From JABDCI01 sp964475835 (GTDB taxonomy: Bacteria > Verrucomicrobiota > Verrucomicrobiia > JABWAM01), in NCBI GenBank assembly GCA_964475835.1, contig CAYYYL010000037.1, forward strand, positions 1-28,272: 28,272 nt of DNA. The letters run 5' to 3'. The first letter of the stretch is position 1. Each line of letters begins with the position of its first letter. The translations under genes and the position numbers were made by a program. This document shows, piece after piece, positions 13,148 to 21,136 of the stretch. The notes below the pieces were generated by a model. The model saw only the letters and a program-made list of their open reading frames with translations, had not been told where the DNA came from and made no database searches.

Positions 13148-15247
13148 TTAATGAAGCGGCGTCAGTAAAAAGCCATGTTTGATTCCGCCAAACAAACCGG
13201 AGCCGGCAATCTGGCCTGAATCATTGATCGAAGTGGCGAATTCGAGAGTCCAGCCGGAGGCAGGATCGATCAAATCGTTCAGGTCCTGCATCTGATACGT
13301 GGAATCGTGATAAAAAGCGCGGATTCGAGGGTTTCCACTCACAAATACCGAAGCGTTTCCAACAATTTGACCCGCATTGTTCACCGCAATTGCTTGGCTG
13401 GAACTACCGATATCTGGAATGGCAATTGTTCCAAGATCGAAAACCTGGCCACTTTTCCAACAAACCGCATGCAATGCCGATCCTGTATTGGTCGCTAAGG
13501 ATGAACCCACCACCCATCCGGAATCATTGACTCCACTGGCAACCGCAAAATCACTGACGCCGTAACCAAGAAATGGAAGGAACTGCATGCCGGAAGCGGA
13601 CGTGTAGACGAAAGGCTTTCCCAACGATCCGCCAACCACCACGCCCGAAGGAGTGATCGCGTTGGCCCGAGATTGGAATCCACCTGGCGTTCCCAGTGGT
13701 GTGACTGTGCTTCCCTGCCATAAAACAGGCACAGGTCCATTTGTCGTGGCGGCATATCCAACGGTTTGTCCCACTGAATTCACCGCAAACGCATGGCTTT
13801 CCGACCATGAAGACAGGGTGGCGAGAGGAAATATATTCGTACCGAAGAATAAAACTCCCTGCGTCTTGGCCGCCACCTGCGTGTCCCCGGCCACCTGTCC
13901 CAGATCATTGATTCCTTCCGCGGTACTCGCCAAAGCGGAATTTCCAAGGGTGGTTTTGATTCCATTCTGCCAAAGGAAAGCCCTGCCCGATGCATCCGTC
14001 CCGCAACACCATCCTAAGCCGTTCACGGTCACATCCGGATGAAGCGTGCTGATCGGTCCCAAGTCCGCAACGGAATAAAGATTTGTTGGAAATCGCGATG
14101 CCTTGGCAAAACAGTTGTCAAAATCCCCACCGACCCCAAGAAACCCTACAAGTCCCTTATTCGTAATACTGGTATCGTTTGCGGTTAGCCGCAGGGTCTT
14201 GTTGAGATAAAGTCGCTGTTGGTTTCCAATAACAACCAACTTTAAATTGGGGCGCGCCGTTACTCCAGTGGATGCCAGCAGAGTATTTGTCAGCACCATA
14301 TTGACCCCATCCATAAATTTATATAGCCCCAGATTGTAGTTTCCATCCAAATAATTGAGTGCCCCCCAGTAAAAGCGTCCACTTCGCCCCCGTCCCAAAA
14401 CCCCTGAAAAACGCCCGTTCATGGAAGTATCCACACTCACATCCGCTTCAACCTGGAAATCGAGAAGCTCCGGCGCGTTCACAACCGCCAGAGAAAGATC
14501 AAAGGGAGTCGAAACGAGTCGATTAGTTTGAATACTGAAATCACCCAACACTTTTGTCAAAATGGGCCCGATATAAGAACTGTTTGATTGAAAAAAGAAA
14601 TCCCAATAGGAGTAATCAACAAAACTCCGCTCCACCGTAAAGTTATCATTTGAGGCCCCCTTTCCAAGAAGCCCCACCTCACCCGGTCCGGGAATCGAGG
14701 AATCAGCAGCCGTCACCTTGAGAACGTCACCCAAATAAAGTGAAAGTTGATCACTTACGACATCCAAACGAACGTTTCCATTATTGGTAGGTATCGGCGC
14801 ATAATTTAAAAGCACCAAGCCACTGGCGGGTGTATTCTTAAAGATTGCGGCATAATTGCTGGGACCCACGCGAAGAATGGGCCCCCAATAAAAGCTGCTA
14901 CCACCATTTCCATGGTCGGTGAAACGGGCAATCGGGCCCAAATACGGCTCACCGGATGTCCCCAATTTGACCAAAGTCTGAATACTGACATTGGCATTGG
15001 TAATTCCCAGAAATCTTGCCAGACAGAAATCGCTATTTGTTCCGGCTGATGCCTGATTGTCTAAGATAGAAAACTCTCCCAATAAAATATTCCAATTCGT
15101 TCCAAGGTTCGTACTGTTGGGACGATTAAAATTGTCCCCAGCAAGAATGGTTGGAGTCCCAAAAACTCGAGAGGCAAATAACATTGAGAACAAGGCGCAC
15201 AAAATGAAAAAAATCTGTCCGTGCCTGTAAATTTTTAAAATTTTCAT
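13148..15247 (-). CDS. Secreted HAF-repeat protein with two lectin-like N-terminal domains
   Basis: A 699-residue exported protein. An in-frame ATG lies 9 codons upstream (15274), but the one at 15247 gives a standard signal peptide (MKILKIYRHGQIFFILCALF, cut near VFGTP). Residues ~35-215 and ~220-400 each resemble a concanavalin-A-like/LamG-type jelly roll: paired starts (NFNRPNSTNLGTNWNILLGE and WDFFFQSNSSYIGPILTKVL), and matching SFYWGPILRVG / GRFYWGALNYLDG and QLSLYLGDVLKVTAADSSI / QRLYLNKTLRLTANDTSI segments. The second half holds about six HAF-type repeats of ~42 residues with cores such as AEGINDLGQVAG, AFAVNSVGQTVG, AIAVNNAGQIVG and ATSINDSGQIAG. The protein is probably surface-exposed or extracellular; no catalytic motif is seen. 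Its end is convergent with the C39-like peptidase gene. Confidence 0.8.
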   Translation of the reverse strand: MKILKIYRHGQIFFILCALFSMLFASRVFGTPTILAGDNFNRPNSTNLGTNWNILLGEFSILDNQASAGTNSDFCLARFLGITNANVSIQTLVKLGTSGEPYLGPIARFTDHGNGGSSFYWGPILRVGPSNYAAIFKNTPASGLVLLNYAPIPTNNGNVRLDVVSDQLSLYLGDVLKVTAADSSIPGPGEVGLLGKGASNDNFTVERSFVDYSYWDFFFQSNSSYIGPILTKVLGDFSIQTNRLVSTPFDLSLAVVNAPELLDFQVEADVSVDTSMNGRFSGVLGRGRSGRFYWGALNYLDGNYNLGLYKFMDGVNMVLTNTLLASTGVTARPNLKLVVIGNQQRLYLNKTLRLTANDTSITNKGLVGFLGVGGDFDNCFAKASRFPTNLYSVADLGPISTLHPDVTVNGLGWCCGTDASGRAFLWQNGIKTTLGNSALASTAEGINDLGQVAGDTQVAAKTQGVLFFGTNIFPLATLSSWSESHAFAVNSVGQTVGYAATTNGPVPVLWQGSTVTPLGTPGGFQSRANAITPSGVVVGGSLGKPFVYTSASGMQFLPFLGYGVSDFAVASGVNDSGWVVGSSLATNTGSALHAVCWKSGQVFDLGTIAIPDIGSSSQAIAVNNAGQIVGNASVFVSGNPRIRAFYHDSTYQMQDLNDLIDPASGWTLEFATSINDSGQIAGSGLFGGIKHGFLLTPLH

Positions 15248-15513
15248 CTTTCGGTATTGAACCCCTGAAGTCATTCAGATGTCAATTGCTCAATACATAG
15301 AGGTTTTTGGAGTTCTTTATTCCTTAATGAAGGAGCATAATCCTCACGATGGAATTGGAATTTCACGCAATGCCATTACCAACGCACCCATCAAAATCGT
15401 TTCGCAGCCTGATAAGCCATTTTCGCATCAACGAATTTCCAAGTCCGAATTCTTTTTAAACAATTTCAGTCCTTTTCCGTTGAAGTATTCCTGAACAAAA
15501 CTCCTTCTTCAGA

Positions 15514-16488
15514 ATGAAACCCCTCGGTCTCTTTCCTATCTTCAGCTACCTTCTGGCAATGACCGTCTTTGCCGGGGAACCGCAAACAAAATGCAAATTC
15601 CAACTCCCGCACGGAAAAGTGCTGGTCATCGTAGGGCAAAATCTCAACTCGGTGGATGACTATGTGGTGGCGACGGGAATCATCCCTGGTGGTGTCATGA
15701 CTTATACCTCCATTCAGAATCTTGATGGATTGGAAACACCTCATACGGAAAGTGGCGTGACGCAGCACGCGCAGTCGCTGGTGGACCACTACCCCGAAAG
15801 CGTGGTTCAAATCGGCCTCTACATGGTGAACGCCCTGGAGAAAGTGATCGGTGGCCAGTATGATGAAAATATCCGGCACCTCGGCGAATGGATCAAGGCG
15901 ACGAAACGTCCCGTTTTTCTGCGAATCGGTTATGAATTCGACGGCATGCACAACCACTACGATCCTGTCCGATACGTCCAGGCCTACCGACACATCGTCG
16001 ATCTCTTCAGGAAAAATGATGTTCAAAATGCAGCCTACGTCTGGCATTCCTTCGGCTCCGCAACCGTCTCCCAATCCCCAGCCCCATGGTTTCCGGGCGA
16101 TGCCTACGTCGATTGGTTTGCCATTTCCTATTTCGATCAGCCGCAATCCCTGATGATGCCGATGGTAAAACTCGCAAAGGAGCATCACAAACCTCTCATG
16201 CTTGCGGAATCAACCCCCAAAGGCAGTCTGACTTCCTGGGGAAAGGGAACTTGGGACGGGTGGTTTAAACCTTATTTCGAATTTGTGAAAGAACATCACG
16301 TTCAAGCCATCTGCTACATCAACGACAACTGGAATGGAATTGAGATGTGGAAAGGACAGAATTGGGGGGACTCCCGAATCGAAAAAAGCACCTATATCCG
16401 GGAAAAGTGGCTGAATGAAATTCGAAAAAATTCATATCTTCACGCCTTCCCTGGATTGTTCACCTTGTTAGGGTATGCCCCAAACTAG
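15514..16488 (+). CDS. Secreted GH26-like glycoside hydrolase
   Basis: A 324-residue exported enzyme. The signal peptide is MKPLGLFPIFSYLLAMTVFA-GE. The body fits a (beta/alpha)8 glycosidase of clan GH-A similar to family 26 (mannanases and relatives). RPVFLRIGYEFDG (132-144) carries the acid/base Glu141. It is followed by YVQAYRHIVDLFRK and NAAYVWHS, the usual GH26 progression. VDWFAISYFDQ (199-209) and KPLMLAEST (226-234), with nucleophile Glu232, complete the site. Glu141 and Glu232 are about 90 residues apart, as expected for this clan. It is likely to act on a beta-linked polysaccharide, but the precise substrate is unknown. It precedes the PQQ dehydrogenase by about 65 bp in the same orientation, suggesting joint extracellular sugar processing. 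Confidence 0.75.
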   Translation: MKPLGLFPIFSYLLAMTVFAGEPQTKCKFQLPHGKVLVIVGQNLNSVDDYVVATGIIPGGVMTYTSIQNLDGLETPHTESGVTQHAQSLVDHYPESVVQIGLYMVNALEKVIGGQYDENIRHLGEWIKATKRPVFLRIGYEFDGMHNHYDPVRYVQAYRHIVDLFRKNDVQNAAYVWHSFGSATVSQSPAPWFPGDAYVDWFAISYFDQPQSLMMPMVKLAKEHHKPLMLAESTPKGSLTSWGKGTWDGWFKPYFEFVKEHHVQAICYINDNWNGIEMWKGQNWGDSRIEKSTYIREKWLNEIRKNSYLHAFPGLFTLLGYAPN

Positions 16489-16552
16489 TTGCCCCGGCGT
16501 CGGAGATTGACCGTTCTGCGGGATGTCCATAGACTCCCGGCCATATTTAGTC

Positions 16553-18751
16553 ATGAAACATCTTTTCTTGTGGTCCACCTGGGTCGCCCTTCTGATTCTT
16601 CCTTTTGACCTTGTGAATGGGGTCACTGTTCCCAATGGGTTCAGCGATTCCTTTGTCAGCGGCATCCAGTCGGCCACGGCGATGGCGGTGGCTCCCGATG
16701 GGCGTATTTTTGTGTGCGAGCAAACGGGCAGCCTTCGTGTGATGAAATCGGGAGCCCTCTTAAGCACACCCTTTACAACCATTGGAGTGGATTCACGTGG
16801 AGAGCGGGGCCTCTTGGGAGTGGCCCTGGATCCCAATTTCGCCATCAACCATTTCATTTATGTTTACTATACCGCCCTAACTCCCACTCCCCACAACCGG
16901 ATCAGCCGCTTCACGGCAAATGGGGATGTCGCCTTCACCGGAAGCGAGTCCGTTCTTTTCGATCTGGACCCCCTGAGCGCAGCCACGATTCACAATGGTG
17001 GGGCCATCCATTTCGGAAACGATGGCAACCTCTATGTCGCCGTCGGAGATAATGCGACCGGTACGAATGCACAAAGCATGAACATCCTCTTTGGAAAAAT
17101 ATTGCGCATCCGTCCGGATGGAACCATTCCCGGGGATAATCCGTTTTTCAATCAAAACACCGGAATCTATCGTGCCATCTGGGGACTGGGTCTTCGCAAT
17201 CCCTTTACGTTTTCGCCCCAACCAGGGACGGGCCTGATATTCATCAATGACGTAGGACAGGACACGTGGGAGGAAATCAATCTCGGCATCGCGGGGTCCA
17301 ACTACGGCTGGCCAACCACGGAAGGCATCACCACCAACGCCCTCTTTCGCAGTCCCCTCCATGTCTATGGGCATGGAGCGGATACTTCCACTGGATGCGC
17401 CATCACCGGGGGCACATTTTACAATCCCACGGTTGTTCAATTTCCGACCTCCTACACAGGACAATACTTCTTTGCGGACTATTGCGGGGGATGGATCCGC
17501 TATCTGAATCCCGCGAGCCCGGGCACATCCACTCTGTTTGCCACCGATTTGCCTTCTCCCGTTGATTTGGCGGCGGGACCGGATGGAAGCCTCTACTGCC
17601 TGACCATCGGCGATGGAGCCGTTCACAAAATCCAATTCAACCCCGCGGGCGCGCCTACGATTCAACAACAACCCACCCCACAAACTGTACCTGAGGGACA
17701 AACGGCCACTTTTCAGGTCAGCGCCTCTGGCGCCCTGCCACTGACCTATCAGTGGCAGCGCAATACAATCACGATTTCAGGAGCCACCAATGCGATCTAC
17801 ACCACTCCCGCCACCACCCTCGCCGATGACGGCTCGATCTTTCGGGTGATTGTGAGCAATGGGCAAGGAAGCACCCCCAGCAGCAACGCTGTTCTGCGGG
17901 TTGCCAGCAATGCCCCCACCGTCACCATCACCGCTCCCGCAACCAATGCGTTATACAGCGGTGGAGACACCATTTTCGCCAGCGGCACCGCAACTGATCC
18001 TCAGGACGGATCCCTTCCGGCGAGTGCGTTTACCTGGCGCGTCGATTTCCAGCACGACACTCATTCCCATCCCTTCATCCTGCCCATCACGGGAATTACC
18101 GGGGGCTCATTTACCATTCCGCGTGACGGCGAGACTTCGGACAATGTCTGGTATCGCATCATCGCCACCGTGAGGGATTCAAGCGGGCTGACCCATGCCA
18201 CCTATCGCGATCTCCTCCCCCGGAAAGCGACCATGACTTTTGGAACGACTCCCATCCCCCTGCCTTTAACCCTCGATGGCCAGCCGTTGAACGCCCCCAC
18301 CAACATCACGGGGGTTTCAGGAATCTATCGAAACGTTAATGCTCCCCTGACTCAGGCAGTCAATGGAGTGGCCTATACATTCCGTTCCTGGTCCGATGGA
18401 GGCACTGCCGCGCACAGAATCACCACTCCTCCAACAAACACCACCTTTACGGCCTTTTACGATGCGGTCACGCAAATCCCGACCTCCATCCAAATTTCGA
18501 CGCCTTCCAACGGCGCCGTCGTTTCCGGGGTGGTCACTCTTACCGGCACAGCATCAAATGTGCCCCTCAATACCCCTGTCGAAGCCCAGGTGGACTCCAG
18601 CGTGTTTCGACAAACGGCGGGAGTCGCCACCTGGTCCATCTCCCTGAACACCCGCCTCCTTTCCAATGGAAATCATATCGTGCGGGCCCGTGTCCGGGAT
18701 GCCAATGGAGTTTACCAATTCGCAACCATCACGGTGACCGTATTGAACTAA
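16553..18751 (+). CDS. Secreted PQQ-dependent sugar dehydrogenase with Ig-like domains
   Basis: A 732-residue exported protein. An in-frame ATG at 16523 is possible, but the one at 16553 begins directly with the signal peptide (MKHLFLWSTWVALLILPFDL). Residues ~25-365 form the six-bladed propeller of soluble aldose/glucose dehydrogenases (GSDH family). Landmarks are AMAVAPDGRIFVCEQTG, GERGLLGVALDPNF, TIHNGGAIHFGNDGNLYVAV with the catalytic-type His147, GLGLRNPFTF with the PQQ-binding-type Arg215, and DVGQDTWEEIN. The enzyme would oxidise sugars in the periplasm or outside the cell using PQQ, passing electrons to an acceptor not visible here. The rest is modular: an Ig-like domain (PTIQQQPTPQTVPEGQTATF...LPLTYQW), then beta-rich modules and a final Ig-like domain with a TITVTVLN end. 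The modules probably bind polysaccharide or the cell surface. Confidence 0.85.
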   Translation: MKHLFLWSTWVALLILPFDLVNGVTVPNGFSDSFVSGIQSATAMAVAPDGRIFVCEQTGSLRVMKSGALLSTPFTTIGVDSRGERGLLGVALDPNFAINHFIYVYYTALTPTPHNRISRFTANGDVAFTGSESVLFDLDPLSAATIHNGGAIHFGNDGNLYVAVGDNATGTNAQSMNILFGKILRIRPDGTIPGDNPFFNQNTGIYRAIWGLGLRNPFTFSPQPGTGLIFINDVGQDTWEEINLGIAGSNYGWPTTEGITTNALFRSPLHVYGHGADTSTGCAITGGTFYNPTVVQFPTSYTGQYFFADYCGGWIRYLNPASPGTSTLFATDLPSPVDLAAGPDGSLYCLTIGDGAVHKIQFNPAGAPTIQQQPTPQTVPEGQTATFQVSASGALPLTYQWQRNTITISGATNAIYTTPATTLADDGSIFRVIVSNGQGSTPSSNAVLRVASNAPTVTITAPATNALYSGGDTIFASGTATDPQDGSLPASAFTWRVDFQHDTHSHPFILPITGITGGSFTIPRDGETSDNVWYRIIATVRDSSGLTHATYRDLLPRKATMTFGTTPIPLPLTLDGQPLNAPTNITGVSGIYRNVNAPLTQAVNGVAYTFRSWSDGGTAAHRITTPPTNTTFTAFYDAVTQIPTSIQISTPSNGAVVSGVVTLTGTASNVPLNTPVEAQVDSSVFRQTAGVATWSISLNTRLLSNGNHIVRARVRDANGVYQFATITVTVLN

Positions 18752-18832
18752 AACTTTTCACAAAACCGTTCTACAAGAAAGGTTTGGAAAAGGGCAAAAA
18801 GAACAACGATTCACCTCTTTGAGGTTTCCACG

Positions 18833-18852
18833 TTCCCTGTTCAAATAGGGAA
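18833..18852 (+). promoter_or_regulatory. Hairpin over the start of the radical SAM gene
   Basis: TTCCCT-GTTCAAAT-AGGGAA forms a 6-bp stem whose right arm includes the likely Shine-Dalgarno (AGGGA) and the first base of the ATG at 18852. It could limit translation initiation. It is a short stem, so chance occurrence is quite possible. Confidence 0.3.
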
Positions 18853-20873
18853 TGCTCCCATCCGACTCCCCCGCCACCGAAGCCAGTTCGAAAAATTCAT
18901 CCCCGCACACCACAAGATTCCCGGCCAAAAAGGTCCTGCTCACCACGGTCTGCCGTCCCATGGGGCCGAAATACGGGGATGCGCCTTCCGTCGGCTACGA
19001 ACTTCTGTACCGGCAAGTGACCCGCGCCCAGGGAATTTTCAGTCCCCGAACCGTCAACATCCAGTTTTCAATCGAATACATCGCCGAAAATCTGGATGCC
19101 CCCACTGTGGTGCTGCAATATCCGTCGAAAAGGGAATTCATTCGTGAGCTGAAAAAAGGCTACGACTACGTGGGAATCTCGTTCCTCATGGCGATCTTTC
19201 ACAAGGTGAAGGATATGGTCGCGCTGGTCCGTCACCATGCCCCCAACACCAAGATCATCCTTGGCGGCTACGGGACGGTTTTGACAGATGAAGAACTCAA
19301 GCCGTATGCGGATCATATCTGCCGCGAGGAGGGCGTCGCCTTCATGCGCAGGTTGCTCGGGGAGTCTGAACTTCCGATGCCCTACAAGCATCCGTTGATC
19401 GTCGGCGAACTGAAAATTTTCGGCTGGGGCGCCTCCAACACCGGGAAAATTTTTGCGGGACTTGGATGTCCCAATGGCTGTGATTTCTGCTGCACATCGC
19501 ACTTTTTCAAACGCAAACACATCAAACTGCTGCCGGATGGAAAGGATATCTACGCCGTCATCGAGCGGTATCTGGACATGGATCCAAATCTCGTCTTTCT
19601 CATCATTGATGAAGACTTTCTCTTGAACAAGCAACGCGCCATGCAATTTCGCGACTGCGTGCTCAAGGGAGGAAAACCTTTGTCGATTTTTGCCTTTTCC
19701 AGCGTCAAAGCCATCAGCCAGTACAAGGTCGAGGAAATTCTGGAGATGGGCATCGATGGCTTCTGGATTGGATACGAGGGAACCCGTTCCAATTACGCCA
19801 AACAGCAGGGGCGTCCCATCGAGGACATTTTAACGGAATTTCGCGAGCACGGGATCACCATTCTGACGTCCATGATCGTGGGATTCGACTACCAGACTCC
19901 CGAAGTTGTGGCACAGGAACTCGATGGACTGATGAAGCTCAAGCCAGCGCTGGGACAATATCTGATCTACGGTCCCGTGCCAGGCACCCCCTTTAACGAA
20001 AGGGTGAAAAAGGAAAAGTTGATGCGTGAGGAATATGTGGAGAACCCCTCGCTCATGCATCGGCGCGCCGATGGATTCGCCACCGTCATGAAGCACCCCA
20101 CCCTTTCGGCGGAAGCCATCGAAGGACTTCAGCGCTGGTGTTTCGAACAGGACTTTCAGCGTCTCGGACCGAGCATCTTTCGCGTTCTGGAAGGACGTCT
20201 TCTCGGTTATCGAAAACTCAAACATTCCAGCAATCCCCACCTCCGACAAAAAGCTGAAATTTACGCCACCGACCTGCGATTCGCATATCCTGTATTTCTG
20301 GCGGGAATTCTTTTCGGCCCCAATAGAACCATTCGAAAATGGATCCGTGATCTGCAGGAGCAGGTGCAGGCGGAATTCGGCCCATCCAATCTTTTGCAAA
20401 GCCTTAAATCCGTGCTCGGAGTGGGTGCGGCCATGTGGACATGGTTCACACTCAAATTCGATCTCTTCCAACATCCCAAACTCATCCGTACAAGCTACCG
20501 ATCGCCAAGCAAAAGCTGGAGCCGATTTCACCTCTGGGAACAAATTCCACAAACCTTGTCGATTCCCGAACTCTCCATCAGGGTCGATCTGCAACACGCA
20601 AAAAAGCAGGTCTGGATGCACCTCGAAGGTGCTCTTTCCTCATCCCATGCGGAGGGGCTTGGGCAACGGATCCACGAATCCCTCGCAACATCGAAAAGCC
20701 GACTTATTCTAAATTTGAAAAATCTGCATTGGGACAAGGTGGACGATCTACGCCCTCTGCGGGAAAAACTGGCCGCCTATCGTTCCCGGGTGCAACTGAT
20801 CCTTCCCCGACTTTCGACCTCGCATCCGGAACTTCTGCTGCTTGCCAGCATGTTTCAACTCTACAAGGCCTGA
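18852..20873 (+). CDS. B12-binding radical SAM protein with C-terminal STAS-like domain
   Basis: A 673-residue protein, probably cytoplasmic. Residues ~25-175 form a Rossmann-like cobalamin-binding region (KKVLLTTV, YDYVGISFLMAIFHKV, TKIILGGYGTV). Residues ~185-430 are the radical SAM barrel: GLGCPNGCDFCC gives the CxxxCxxC cluster (Cys206, Cys210, Cys213), followed by FLIIDEDFL, GFWIGYEGTRSNYAKQQGRP and GITILTSMIVGFDYQTPE. This class (B12-rSAM) often does methylations or rearrangements in natural-product or lipid modification; the substrate is unknown. Residues ~430-560 are a linker-like helical part with a hydrophobic stretch (FAYPVFLAGILFG). The last ~100 residues resemble a STAS domain (VWMHLEGALSSSHAEGLGQR, RLILNLKNLHW, ending LLLLASMFQLYKA), without the usual phospho-acceptor DSSG motif. 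It stands alone in its transcription unit. Confidence 0.8.
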   Translation: MLPSDSPATEASSKNSSPHTTRFPAKKVLLTTVCRPMGPKYGDAPSVGYELLYRQVTRAQGIFSPRTVNIQFSIEYIAENLDAPTVVLQYPSKREFIRELKKGYDYVGISFLMAIFHKVKDMVALVRHHAPNTKIILGGYGTVLTDEELKPYADHICREEGVAFMRRLLGESELPMPYKHPLIVGELKIFGWGASNTGKIFAGLGCPNGCDFCCTSHFFKRKHIKLLPDGKDIYAVIERYLDMDPNLVFLIIDEDFLLNKQRAMQFRDCVLKGGKPLSIFAFSSVKAISQYKVEEILEMGIDGFWIGYEGTRSNYAKQQGRPIEDILTEFREHGITILTSMIVGFDYQTPEVVAQELDGLMKLKPALGQYLIYGPVPGTPFNERVKKEKLMREEYVENPSLMHRRADGFATVMKHPTLSAEAIEGLQRWCFEQDFQRLGPSIFRVLEGRLLGYRKLKHSSNPHLRQKAEIYATDLRFAYPVFLAGILFGPNRTIRKWIRDLQEQVQAEFGPSNLLQSLKSVLGVGAAMWTWFTLKFDLFQHPKLIRTSYRSPSKSWSRFHLWEQIPQTLSIPELSIRVDLQHAKKQVWMHLEGALSSSHAEGLGQRIHESLATSKSRLILNLKNLHWDKVDDLRPLREKLAAYRSRVQLILPRLSTSHPELLLLASMFQLYKA

Positions 20874-20978
20874 GTCGTCTGCATCCCCTTGATGCGTGAA
20901 GTGTAAAACGCGGACTGATCCACGCCTCGGGCGAAAATGCCGCATTTTCCCTCGTAGAAGCGAAGCCTATGCCACCTG

Positions 20979-21002
20979 AATCCCCCCTCCTCATGGGGGA
21001 TT
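20979..21002 (+). terminator. GC-rich hairpin downstream of the radical SAM gene
   Basis: AATCCCCC (20979-20986) and GGGGGATT (20995-21002) form an 8-bp stem with an 8-base loop, about 105 bp after the stop codon at 20873. The T-poor tail makes it an imperfect intrinsic terminator. The rest of the 20874-21136 gap shows no gene and no clear promoter. Confidence 0.4.
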
Positions 21003-21136
21003 TGATTCCAACTCACTTCATTTCGACCATTTAGTTTATCTAATGGGAATGCTCGATACAGCTCGATCATCGAACATTTTTTTCATAAGGCTGGATCGTT
21101 CGAAACCCATCATCGCCCATCGTTTCCCATCTTACT

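Noticed and set aside
15279..15494. 71-codon open frame upstream of the GH26-like gene
   Set aside because: No ribosome-binding site, no family resemblance and ordinary composition; treated as non-coding.
19830..20621. Open frame of 263 codons on the - strand
   Set aside because: Antisense to the radical SAM gene and without any recognisable domain.
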